A stretch of 10,435 bases of DNA from an uncultured Mycoplasma sp. (GTDB taxonomy: Bacteria; Bacillota_I; Bacilli_A; RF39; UBA660), in the NCBI GenBank assembly GCA_947565485.1, contig CANOGG010000021.1, positions 1 through 10,435 of the forward strand, given 5' to 3'. This document shows positions 1 to 6,184 of the stretch, piece by piece. The first letter of the stretch is position 1. The number at the start of each line of letters is the position of its first letter. A program made the translations under genes and the position numbers. The notes under the pieces were generated by a model. That model was not told the DNA's origin. It made no database searches and saw nothing but the letters and a program-made list of their open reading frames with translations.

Positions 1-484
1 CCTTATATCCTTTAGCCCATAAATATTCTTCAAAATCAAGTGAAAACATTTCATAATCTTCTTTATTACCAACACTATTCGACTCTATCTCATTATAATT
101 AATACCCATTAACGAACCAGAACAAATAACATCAAATCTTCCATCTATATTAAAAGATTTCAAAGATGTCGCCACATTTATACAATCCTGAATCTCATCA
201 AAAAATATCAATGTCTGCCCCGGAACAAACACAAAATCAGGATCAATAAGTGAAATATATTTAATTATTTTGTCAACCTCAAACCCCTCATCAAAAATAG
301 TTTTATACTCTTTTTGTAAAGCAAAATTAATATTTACCACGTTATCATAAAAAGACGAACCAAAATTCATTATTGCATCAGTTTTCCCAATCTGTCTTGC
401 TCCCTTAACAATAAGTGGCATTTTATTTTTACTATCTTTCCATTCTCTTAAATAATCATCAATTTTTCTCTTAAGTCTTAGCAT
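1..484 (-). CDS. AAA-family ATPase of the AAA_14/DUF4143 type, 5' part only
   Basis: The gene starts at the ATG at 484 and runs off the left edge after 161 codons with no stop, so only the N-terminal ATPase part is present. A Walker A motif, GARQIGKT, lies near residues 28-35, and a Walker B strand, LIFFDEIQ, near residues 93-100. A sensor-like strand, VICSGSLMG, follows. This order (basic N-terminus, KGARQIGKT, FFDEIQ, SGS) is typical of predicted ATPases that carry a C-terminal DUF4143 domain; that domain would lie outside the window. The cellular role of the family is poorly known; defence or toxin-antitoxin roles have been suggested for some members. An in-frame TGA lies 24 bases upstream of the ATG, so no earlier ATG is available. 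The ribosome binding site is weak (GGTGTGGTGAT). The gene follows the tsaD terminator and is probably a separate, accessory unit. Confidence 0.85.
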   Translation of the reverse strand, partial: MLRLKRKIDDYLREWKDSKNKMPLIVKGARQIGKTDAIMNFGSSFYDNVVNINFALQKEYKTIFDEGFEVDKIIKYISLIDPDFVFVPGQTLIFFDEIQDCINVATSLKSFNIDGRFDVICSGSLMGINYNEIESNSVGNKEDYEMFSLDFEEYLWAKGYK

Positions 485-508
485 AAATCTATCACCACAC
501 CCATCTCA

Positions 509-584
509 TCACAAAATTCCTGCCTTTTTCAAGCAAAAAATCACTAAATTCCAACTGTTTTACACTATTTTTTCACAAAATTCC
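509..584. repeat. Three 12-bp direct motifs at exact 32-bp spacing
   Basis: TCACAAAATTCC occurs at 509-520 and 573-584, and TCACTAAATTCC at 541-552. The start-to-start distance is 32 bp both times, about three helical turns. The 20 bases between motifs are not alike. A further partial copy (TCACTAAATTC) lies inside the 3' end of tsaD at 664-674, in a different phase. The array sits between the tsaD terminator and the ATPase start on the minus strand, so an operator array for that gene is possible. Decayed repeats or AT-rich chance are alternatives. Confidence 0.45.
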
Positions 585-589
585 TAATT

Positions 590-616
590 TTAAAAACCAA
601 CCCTCCATAGTTGGTT
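590..616 (-). terminator. Intrinsic terminator of the tsaE-tsaD operon
   Basis: On the minus strand a 7-bp perfect stem (AACCAAC with GTTGGTT, arms 610-616 and 595-601) encloses an 8-base loop and runs directly into a T tract. It begins about 8 bases after the tsaD stop codon. It separates the tsa operon from the ATPase gene further along. Confidence 0.7.
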
Positions 617-623
617 CTTATTT

Positions 624-1628
624 CTATGCAATCTCTTCTCTACTACTAGCCTTTAAACTAAAATCACTAAATTCTTTACGCATATAAAGAGGATAAGCCG
701 CCGCTCCAATCATTGCCGCATTATCAGTACAATAAAGAAGCCTTGGAATTAAAAGCTTTGCTTGATACTTATCACATAATTCCCTCATTTTTTCTTTCAA
801 AAACTTATTCGCTGAAACTCCCCCAGCTACCACTAATCTCTTTATTCCCGTCTCTTTAAAAGCTTTTTCTACTTTCCGCACTAACTCATCTATCGCTACC
901 TCCTGAAACGATCTTGCTAAATCTGCACATCTCACCTCTTGCCCTTTTTGTTCTGCATTATTTACTAAATTAATAATAGCACTTTTAAGCCCACTATAAC
1001 TAAAATTATAACTATCATCTAACACTGGCCTTGGTAAAGGATAGGTATCACTACCCTCTAAAGCCAGCTTCTCAACATTTGGTCCTCCCGGATATTTAAG
1101 TCCTAAAACCCTGGCTACCTTGTCATATGCCTCACCTATCGCATCATCAAGAGTCTCACCAAGCTTTTTAAAAGTATAATCATCTTCCATCACTAAAAGC
1201 TCCGTATGCCCCCCACTAACCACAAGTGCTAACATCGGAAAAGTCATTTCATCCTCTATATTATTCGCATAAATATGCCCAATTAGATGATTCACGCCAA
1301 TTAAAGGTTTATTATAAACTAAAGCTAGTGTCTTAGCTGCCTCTATTCCAACTAACAAACTCCCAGTAAGCCCTGGCGCATATGTAACAGCTATCGCACT
1401 CATATCTTCTATCTTCATGCCCGCTTTTTTAATCGTCTCATCAAGCACTTGCGTAATAACTTCTGTATGCATTCTACTTGCTATCTCTGGTACTACTCCC
1501 CCATACATCGCATGTGTATCCATCTGCGTATTAATAACTAAACTAATAACTTCTTTCCCATTTTTTACTATTGCCATGCTTGTCTCATCACAAGATGACT
1601 CTATCGCCAAAATATATATATCATTCAC
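624..1628 (-). CDS. tsaD: tRNA N6-threonylcarbamoyladenosine transferase TsaD
   Basis: TsaD (Gcp/YdiE, Kae1 family) is the catalytic subunit that moves threonylcarbamoyl from threonylcarbamoyl-AMP to A37 of ANN-decoding tRNAs. It works with TsaB and TsaE in the cytoplasm. The 334-residue product has the usual length. Visible motifs are ILAIESSCDET at the N-terminus, the metal-binding H-x3-H of NHLIGHIYAN (H113, H117), VSGGHTELL near 138-145, GGVSANKFL, and the C-terminal CTDNAAMIG with the metal-ligand Asp near 302. The start is a GTG at 1628, because the only close ATG is out of frame. The gene overlaps the rimI stop by 8 bases, pointing to translational coupling. It is the last gene of the tsaE-tsaB-rimI-tsaD operon and is followed at once by a terminator. 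The identification is secure; the GTG start is likely. Confidence 0.97.
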   Translation of the reverse strand: MNDIYILAIESSCDETSMAIVKNGKEVISLVINTQMDTHAMYGGVVPEIASRMHTEVITQVLDETIKKAGMKIEDMSAIAVTYAPGLTGSLLVGIEAAKTLALVYNKPLIGVNHLIGHIYANNIEDEMTFPMLALVVSGGHTELLVMEDDYTFKKLGETLDDAIGEAYDKVARVLGLKYPGGPNVEKLALEGSDTYPLPRPVLDDSYNFSYSGLKSAIINLVNNAEQKGQEVRCADLARSFQEVAIDELVRKVEKAFKETGIKRLVVAGGVSANKFLKEKMRELCDKYQAKLLIPRLLYCTDNAAMIGAAAYPLYMRKEFSDFSLKASSREEIA

Positions 1629-2055
1629 TTACATCACTCTTTCTTGCCATCAAATAAGCATCATCATTATCATAATACTTTTTTCTCTTATGTATTATCT
1701 GAAATCCAAACTTCTCATATAAACTTATCGCTGCCTCATTCTTAACCGCTACCTCGAGCGTAACAAGCTTCAAATCTTCACCTAAATCACTTATCAAATA
1801 GCCAATTAAATTAGTCGCAATCATTTTTTTACGATAAAGAGGGTCCACGACTAAGCTCAAGATATCACACGTATCACATAAATGTGTCGCACTAATAAAG
1901 CCTACAACCTTATCATCTTTTTCATACACAATAACTTTCGATATCCCATCTTCCAACATCTCATTTATTTTATACACCTTCGTAAAATTATCTTGTAAAA
2001 GAGTCCCTAACTCATTAATTCTAGGAATATCATATACTGTCGCATTTCTTAACAT
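1621..2055 (-). CDS. rimI: RimI-type protein N-terminal acetyltransferase (GNAT)
   Basis: This 144-residue single-domain GNAT enzyme has the usual RimI length. RimI acetylates the N-terminal alanine of ribosomal protein bS18 in E. coli; related enzymes can be broader. The N-terminal MLRNATVYDIPRINEL and the C-terminal part EVAVKNEAAISLYEKFGF, then RKKYYDNDDAYLMA, fit RimI well. The acetyl-CoA loop reads YRKKMIA (residues 74-80), where most members have R/Q-x-x-G-x-G/A, so the first glycine is replaced by Met. The start at 2055 has a good site, GAGGTG, five bases upstream. The start lies inside the end of tsaB with a 7-base overlap, and the stop lies inside the tsaD start. RimI sits with TsaB and TsaD in most Bacillota, but is not itself needed for t6A. 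Confidence 0.92.
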   Translation of the reverse strand: MLRNATVYDIPRINELGTLLQDNFTKVYKINEMLEDGISKVIVYEKDDKVVGFISATHLCDTCDILSLVVDPLYRKKMIATNLIGYLISDLGEDLKLVTLEVAVKNEAAISLYEKFGFQIIHKRKKYYDNDDAYLMARKSDVSE

Positions 2056-2603
2056 TTTTCCACCTCAATTCTCTTCACATAAAGTGGTGTTAGCAAATGA
2101 TAATTTACCCCTTCTTTATCCTTCATAAACTCCCAAACTTTAAAGATATCAACCTCTCCCTCATCTATAATTATATTCTTATTATTTACCTCTCTCTTAC
2201 TTAAATAATAATAATCTCCCACAAGTTCATGCCTCATATTAAAGTTTGCTCCAAAAACTCCATTTTTATCACTAATTCCAAGCGTAATCGTCTCGTCATA
2301 ATTAAGCGCTAAAGCCTGCAAATAAGTAATAGCTTTCATTTTAATATTAAGTGTATAAGCCAGCATCTTTGCTATAACTACCCCTATTCTAACACCCGTA
2401 AATGACCCTGGCCCATTAATCACAATAATCTCTTGTAAATCATGAACATCAAGCCCCACTTCTAAAAGTGTAGTCTTAAGTAAATTCACCGCCTTTTCTG
2501 AAATATAATTACTTGTAATTGTTCTCTTAATCAATTCTTCTCCATCTCTTAAAATCGCCAAAACCAAATTTTCATAATGCGTATCAATATATAATGTAAT
2601 CAT
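2049..2603 (-). CDS. tsaB: tRNA t6A biosynthesis protein TsaB
   Basis: TsaB (YdiC/YeaZ) is a non-catalytic paralogue of TsaD that dimerises with it and scaffolds the t6A-forming complex with TsaE. The diagnostic motif GPGSFTGVRIG is at residues 64-74, after the strand DLQEIIVIN. The N-terminus MITLYIDTHYENLVLAIL is the ASKHA-fold first hairpin, and the C-terminal TPLYVKR is also typical. At 184 residues it is shorter than the roughly 220-230 usual in Bacilli; the shortening is in the C-terminal half, which is variable in the family. The start has a strong GGGAGGT site five bases upstream. The gene lies 42 bases after tsaE, with a terminator-like hairpin between them, and overlaps rimI. Confidence 0.95.
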   Translation of the reverse strand: MITLYIDTHYENLVLAILRDGEELIKRTITSNYISEKAVNLLKTTLLEVGLDVHDLQEIIVINGPGSFTGVRIGVVIAKMLAYTLNIKMKAITYLQALALNYDETITLGISDKNGVFGANFNMRHELVGDYYYLSKREVNNKNIIIDEGEVDIFKVWEFMKDKEGVNYHLLTPLYVKRIEVEKC

Positions 2604-2622
2604 AACTTACCTCCCACCAAAT

Positions 2623-2644
2623 AAAAACTCACTAAAAAAGTGAG
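2623..2644 (-). terminator. Terminator-like hairpin between tsaE and tsaB
   Basis: On the minus strand a 6-bp perfect stem (CTCACT with AGTGAG, arms 2639-2644 and 2628-2633) has a 5-base loop and is followed by T5 and then ATTT. It starts one base after the tsaE stop codon and ends before the tsaB ribosome binding site. The form is that of an intrinsic terminator, but the position inside the operon suggests partial termination or a processing or stability element that lowers tsaB-rimI-tsaD relative to tsaE. Confidence 0.6.
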
Positions 2645-2645
2645 A

Positions 2646-3095
2646 CTATAATACTGAATCACATAATTCTTCGTACTTTAACCCATGAGGATAAAACACC
2701 AATTTTCTTGTATTTTCATCAATAATTTTGATATTAATATCTAATCTCTCCTCCGGCAATCTATCTTCAATAAGCTCCGACCATTCAATAATACAAACTC
2801 CTTCTTTATTAAAATAATCCTCAACACCAAACTCCGATTGCTCATCAATTCTATAAACATCCATATGATAAAGTGGCATCTCTCCCATTAAATATTCTTT
2901 AACAATCGTAAAAGTCGGCGATGTTATATTATCTTGTATTCCAAGAGCACTCGCAAAGCCTTTTACAAAAACGGTCTTTCCACTTCCCAGATCACCATTT
3001 AAACATATAACCATACCTGGAAATTTTTCACTTTCAATATTTTGTGCTAATTCTAAAGTATCATTTACATCTCTAGAAGTATATTTATAATCCAT
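2646..3095 (-). CDS. tsaE: tRNA t6A biosynthesis ATPase TsaE
   Basis: TsaE (YdiB/YjeE) is the small P-loop ATPase that binds the TsaB-TsaD pair and drives repeated cycles of t6A formation. The 149-residue product has the usual length. The Walker A motif GDLGSGKT is at 34-41. It is followed by the family motifs SPTFTIVKEY (59-68), YHMDVYR (76-82) and the Walker B-like CIIEWSELI near 101-109. The ATG at 3095 has an AAGGTGAG site five bases upstream and the promoter lies directly before it. It is the first gene of the operon. The divergent neighbour is a small ribbon-helix-helix gene at 3254. Confidence 0.97.
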   Translation of the reverse strand: MDYKYTSRDVNDTLELAQNIESEKFPGMVICLNGDLGSGKTVFVKGFASALGIQDNITSPTFTIVKEYLMGEMPLYHMDVYRIDEQSEFGVEDYFNKEGVCIIEWSELIEDRLPEERLDINIKIIDENTRKLVFYPHGLKYEELCDSVL

Positions 3096-3114
3096 TTCTA
3101 CTCACCTTAAATTT

Positions 3115-3144
3115 ATTATAACAAACACTAGCTTTTATATTCAA
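3115..3144 (-). promoter_or_regulatory. Promoter of the tsaE-tsaB-rimI-tsaD operon
   Basis: Minus strand: -35 TTGAAT (3139-3144), an 18-base spacer, and a perfect -10 TATAAT (3115-3120) preceded by TG in the extended -10 position. The predicted start of transcription is near 3108, giving a leader of only about 13 bases that still holds the tsaE ribosome binding site. Confidence 0.75.
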
Positions 3145-3253
3145 CCATTTTTGCCTAATTTTACAATTTTTTTTATATTAAAAATTTATCTTAGAAAAAT
3201 CTAGTCTTTATTATATTTTTAAAACATATTAAAATATATATGAGGTGTGAAAA

Positions 3254-3457
3254 ATGGATTTTGTCGTAAGACAGACAAGGCAAAAAGATCCAGCTAGTTA
3301 CAAATCTTTATATATTAAAGATTCCCTGTTAAAAGAAGTAGACAAGATAGCACAAGCTAATTCCACCTCTTTTAACAATGTCGTAATTAGTATGATTGAA
3401 GCCTGTATCTATGGTAATGGTGAGGGCCAAGAAGAAAAAGATAAAATTAGTACTTAA
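3254..3457 (+). CDS. Small ribbon-helix-helix (CopG/Arc-like) DNA-binding protein
   Basis: The 67-residue product has a flexible N-terminus, then a short strand (KSLYIKD, about 17-23), helix one (SLLKEVDKIAQANS, about 24-37) and helix two (SFNNVVISMIEACIY, about 39-53), ending in a charged tail. This strand-helix-helix layout, with the pattern LLKEVDKIA then SFNNVV, is that of ribbon-helix-helix repressors or antitoxins, which bind DNA as dimers. The start has GAGGTG six bases upstream. It is transcribed away from tsaE and ends at its own terminator. No toxin gene is next to it, so a free-standing regulator is more likely than an antitoxin. Its target is unknown; the shared upstream region with tsaE or the nearby surface-protein promoter are candidates only by position. 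No clear promoter of its own stands out in the very AT-rich upstream DNA. Confidence 0.75.
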   Translation: MDFVVRQTRQKDPASYKSLYIKDSLLKEVDKIAQANSTSFNNVVISMIEACIYGNGEGQEEKDKIST

Positions 3458-3501
3458 TTTTAAATTTTTTATAGATACACTCCTTGAATATTCACAACTC
3501 T

Positions 3502-3538
3502 AAAAAGAGACTTGTTATTTAAAAGCAAGCTCTTTTTT
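3502..3538 (+). terminator. Intrinsic terminator after the RHH gene
   Basis: AAAAAGAG (3502-3509) pairs with CTCTTTTT (3530-3537), and the inner CTTG (3511-3514) pairs with CAAG (3526-3529) across one bulged A. The right arm runs into the T tract. The A tract on the left would let it work on the minus strand too, against read-through from the convergent surface-protein gene. Confidence 0.75.
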
Positions 3539-3584
3539 AAATTTATAAACATTTAATAGAATAACCAAAATAAGTGTTAACAAA

Positions 3585-3625
3585 TAAATTAAAAACCTCA
3601 TTTCTATATTTAAGAAACAAGGTTT
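3585..3625 (-). terminator. Intrinsic terminator of the Ig-like surface protein gene
   Basis: On the minus strand AAACCT (3620-3625) pairs with AGGTTT (3593-3598). Inside it, TTTCT (3613-3617) pairs with AGAAA (3601-3605) beyond a two-by-two internal loop. A T-rich stretch follows. It lies 16 bases after the stop codon of the gene. Confidence 0.7.
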
Positions 3626-3641
3626 ATATCTTAGGAAAACT

Positions 3642-5666
3642 TTATCTCACTGTAACTCTAATTGTTCTACTAGTATTACCAGCCATAACTGTAATTGTCG
3701 CCGTTCCAACTCTCTTAGCCTTAATCTCACCACTTCTTGAAACATAAGCCACACTTGAATCTGTACTTCTATAAGTTATATCTTTATTAGAACTAGCTCT
3801 TACATTATAAATATCACCTACATAAAGACTTAAAGAAGATGTATTAACCGATAAATACGTATCATCTTTAACTGTAATTGTCGCAACTCTACTATAATTA
3901 CCAGCCTTTGCTGTAATCGTTACTGTTCCCGCTTTTCTACCAGTCACTACTCCACTACTTGATACTGTCGCAACACTACTATTACTAGTTGACCACGTAA
4001 CATTTTTATTTGTCGCATTATTTGGACTAACTGTTGCATTTAATGCTAAGGTATTCCCCACATCAATAGTTCCACTTGTTCTATTTAAACTTATTCCTGA
4101 AACTGGAATATTTTTAGCTGTTACTGTCACATATAAAATTGCACTTCTACCTCCAGCACTTGCTGTTATTCTAGCCGTTCCGACTCCTCTAGCTATAACA
4201 ACTCCACTACTTGAAACTGTGGCAACACTATTATTACTAGATGTCCAAGATACATTCTTATTTGTCGCATTACTTGGACTTACTGTTGCATAAACTGTCG
4301 AACTAGCACCCTCTACTAAAGATAAACTACTTCTACTTAAACTAATACCTGAAACATTTACTACTGTTGGTCTAACTGTAAGAGAACTTAAACTCCCTGA
4401 TATTAATTTCCTATTTTTATATGTATCTAAATAATAACTATAAACTGGCGTTGAAGTATAAGTTGACCTCTTTCGAACACTAAATCTAAGCGCATATCCA
4501 ACTATTCCTTTATTAGCTATATTATAAACTGGTATAACATCAAAATTAGAAACTTGCGCATCACTATACTTACTTACCTCATTATTTAACTTTAAATATT
4601 CTTGAAGTCCTATTTCATCAACATAATTAATATAACTTCTGTCACTTGGACTAATCGCACAATTACCACTTATCTTATAAGCTAATACATTATTAGTATT
4701 ATAACTTAGATTACCATAAGGACAAGTAGCATCCGCAATAATTCCTCCATTATTTCCACCAGTAACATTATTATAATCTTTAACCTCAACCTCTAAAGTT
4801 GTACTCTTACCACCAGCACTAGACGTAATAACTGTTGTTCCTACACTAACACCTGTTATTCTACCCTCACTTACACGAGCAATATTATTATTAGCTGAAC
4901 TCCATGTTACAGTCTTATTAGTCGCATTGCTTGGATTAACTACCACACTAACACTCTTACTGGCACCTACTGCCAAATATATTTTCTTATAATTTAAATA
5001 AACACTATTAACAGCGACAAAACTACTACCATTATTTGATGAACCTCCAGACGAATTTCCGCCATTTGATGAACCACCAGATGAATTTCCACCATTTGAA
5101 CCACCCTGGTTACCATTATTATCTGAATTATTGCTTGAATTATCATCATTTGGCTTATCATTTACATTATCATCAGGATTTTCTCCTGGCTCATCTGGCA
5201 CCTCATTAGGCTCATCCGGCGTATCAGTTGGATTATCTGCAAATATCGAATCTATCTTTACTGTATTAATTATATAATCAGACTCATCTCCACAAACAAG
5301 CTTAACCTTAATCGTATAATCAACATCACTAATCTTTATCGCTTCCGCATAACTCTCATTCAAATTACAAGCATTACCATTTTGGTCTTTAAACTCAATT
5401 AAAAGTTTATTCTCAAACATTTCCTTTAAAGTAACTACTCTCTTCCCATTAATATATTCTGGAAGTCTCGTTCCTGTAAAATACTCATACGCCGCTCCCT
5501 GCATCGAATTTAGATTCACTGCCAAATTAGATTCTGTTTTTTTCTTTTCCTTGTTAAATAATGAAACTACCCACAAAGAAATAAATAAAATTGCCAATAA
5601 AATACCCATTTTTACTAACAATGATTTCCAATCTATATCTAATTTTCTTGCCTTTTCTTCATACAT
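3642..5666 (-). CDS. Membrane-anchored surface protein with four bacterial Ig-like (Big_2) domains
   Basis: The 674-residue product has a short cytoplasmic N-terminus and one hydrophobic helix (about 20-37) without a clear cleavage site, so it is probably a signal anchor. A cysteine-paired domain follows (about 45-140; C100, C125), then a Pro/Asp/Asn linker (145-185) and a Gly/Ser/Asn linker (186-215). Big_2 domains lie at about 218-296, 436-516, 520-600 and 603-674, each with the VSPSNATNK, VTWSS and S-VATVSSSGVV type motifs and a VGTATIT-type end; the fourth lacks the NATNK part. Between the first and second is an insert I do not recognise (about 297-435) with C315 and C336. There is no LPXTG motif. 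The start at 5666 is chosen for the AAGGGGG site upstream; the frame stays open to 5723 but that would cross the promoter. Big_2 domains occur in adhesins and other surface proteins; the binding partner is unknown. Confidence 0.88.
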   Translation of the reverse strand: MYEEKARKLDIDWKSLLVKMGILLAILFISLWVVSLFNKEKKKTESNLAVNLNSMQGAAYEYFTGTRLPEYINGKRVVTLKEMFENKLLIEFKDQNGNACNLNESYAEAIKISDVDYTIKVKLVCGDESDYIINTVKIDSIFADNPTDTPDEPNEVPDEPGENPDDNVNDKPNDDNSSNNSDNNGNQGGSNGGNSSGGSSNGGNSSGGSSNNGSSFVAVNSVYLNYKKIYLAVGASKSVSVVVNPSNATNKTVTWSSANNNIARVSEGRITGVSVGTTVITSSAGGKSTTLEVEVKDYNNVTGGNNGGIIADATCPYGNLSYNTNNVLAYKISGNCAISPSDRSYINYVDEIGLQEYLKLNNEVSKYSDAQVSNFDVIPVYNIANKGIVGYALRFSVRKRSTYTSTPVYSYYLDTYKNRKLISGSLSSLTVRPTVVNVSGISLSRSSLSLVEGASSTVYATVSPSNATNKNVSWTSSNNSVATVSSSGVVIARGVGTARITASAGGRSAILYVTVTAKNIPVSGISLNRTSGTIDVGNTLALNATVSPNNATNKNVTWSTSNSSVATVSSSGVVTGRKAGTVTITAKAGNYSRVATITVKDDTYLSVNTSSLSLYVGDIYNVRASSNKDITYRSTDSSVAYVSRSGEIKAKRVGTATITVMAGNTSRTIRVTVR
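5038..5097 (-). repeat. 30-bp tandem repeat coding the Gly/Ser linker
   Basis: Two 30-bp units (5038-5067 and 5068-5097) differ at three positions and each codes for NGGNSSGGSS in the surface protein linker. Such low-complexity in-frame repeats can change copy number and so change linker length without breaking the frame. Confidence 0.8.
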
Positions 5667-5673
5667 AACAAAT

Positions 5674-5681
5674 ACCCCCTT
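5674..5681 (-). promoter_or_regulatory. Ribosome binding site fixing the surface-protein start
   Basis: AAGGGGGT on the minus strand lies 7 bases before the ATG at 5666. It supports this start over any codon further upstream in the same open frame. Confidence 0.8.
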
Positions 5682-5689
5682 GGTTTTGC

Positions 5690-5704
5690 GTGATATGATA
5701 TCAC
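5690..5704. promoter_or_regulatory. Perfect 15-bp palindrome, putative operator
   Basis: GTGATAT and ATATCAC are exact inverted arms around one central base. The element covers the whole -10 box of the surface-protein promoter and its edge towards the start of transcription, a position where a bound dimeric repressor would block RNA polymerase. The regulator is not identified. Confidence 0.6.
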
Positions 5705-5723
5705 AAAAGTTCATTTTTGTCAA
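5695..5723 (-). promoter_or_regulatory. Promoter of the Ig-like surface protein gene
   Basis: Minus strand: perfect -35 TTGACA (5718-5723), 17-base spacer, -10 TATCAT (5695-5700), with TG in the extended -10 position. The predicted transcript starts near 5688 and has a leader of about 20 bases holding the strong ribosome binding site. Confidence 0.8.
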
Positions 5724-5781
5724 ATTTTATTCCTAACATTTATACTAAAAAAAGAACAAATTACTACCATTTATTCCAATT

Positions 5782-6003
5782 TTACTTTGCTTTCATTTGA
5801 TACCAATAATAACCAGTTTCCTTATTTTTAAAAGTATGCCCATATTTAGTAAACTCACTTTTATTTTTAGTACAATATTCCACTGCCCTCTTTGAAACTT
5901 GAGACCAATTAACATCTTCACCATCTTTAAATAAATAAGTCTCACTCATTTGCCTATAATCATACAAAGTTGCCCTAATAGCTAAAACAGTCTCCGCCAT
6001 CAT
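5782..6003 (-). CDS. Hypothetical 73-residue protein
   Basis: I do not recognise this protein. It has 73 residues if the first of two adjacent ATGs (6003) is used; the second ATG gives 72, and a TTG at 6015 would give 77. The ribosome binding site is weak (TTTGGTAATT). The product is rich in aromatic residues, especially near the end (KYGHTFKNKETGYYWYQMKAK in part), with one cysteine, a basic C-terminus, and no membrane segment or signal peptide. It looks like a small soluble cytoplasmic protein. A good promoter with a leader of about 65 bases precedes it, which supports a real gene. It is transcribed away from uvrA, and no convincing terminator follows before the surface-protein promoter. 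Confidence 0.6.
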   Translation of the reverse strand: MMAETVLAIRATLYDYRQMSETYLFKDGEDVNWSQVSKRAVEYCTKNKSEFTKYGHTFKNKETGYYWYQMKAK

Positions 6004-6073
6004 AATAATTACCAAATAAACATATTTTTCTATCTACTCTTCACTCTAATCTCTCACGATTTCGTCTAACCTA

Positions 6074-6102
6074 AGAATATCATAAACAATTTCCTATATC
6101 AA
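6074..6102 (-). promoter_or_regulatory. Promoter of the 73-residue protein gene
   Basis: Minus strand: -35 TTGATA (6097-6102), 17-base spacer, -10 TATTCT (6074-6079) with TG in the extended -10 position. Transcription would start near 6067. The leader of about 65 bases shows no clear riboswitch or attenuator. Confidence 0.6.
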
Positions 6103-6184
6103 CATCCAAAAAATTTTTTACATCCTAAAAATTAATATTTTAACATTCTTTAAATTTATTTTAAAATATGTTAATCAAAATCAT

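Noticed and set aside
484..508. Tiny open frame MGVVIDLC overlapping the ATPase start
   Set aside because: It has eight codons only and its ribosome binding site is too far away. The overlap with the ATPase ATG is noted, but there is no sign of function.
509..604. CRISPR array at the 32-bp spaced motifs
   Set aside because: Only 12 bases are conserved with three copies, the period is too short for repeat plus spacer, and no cas gene is near.
1417..1722. Plus-strand open frame of 101 codons opposite tsaD and rimI
   Set aside because: It is antisense to two well-supported genes, has no ribosome binding site that stands out, and its product looks like a by-product of their codon use.
3254..3457. 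Toxin-antitoxin module
   Set aside because: The RHH protein could be an antitoxin, but no second small gene is next to it on either side.
5667..5723. Longer N-terminus of the Ig-like protein starting at TTG 5723
   Set aside because: The first codon would be part of the -35 box and the extension would cover the -10. The ATG at 5666 has a strong ribosome binding site.
5748..5780. Terminator after the 73-residue gene
   Set aside because: There is a run of seven T on the minus strand, but the only stem before it is five AT pairs, too weak to call.
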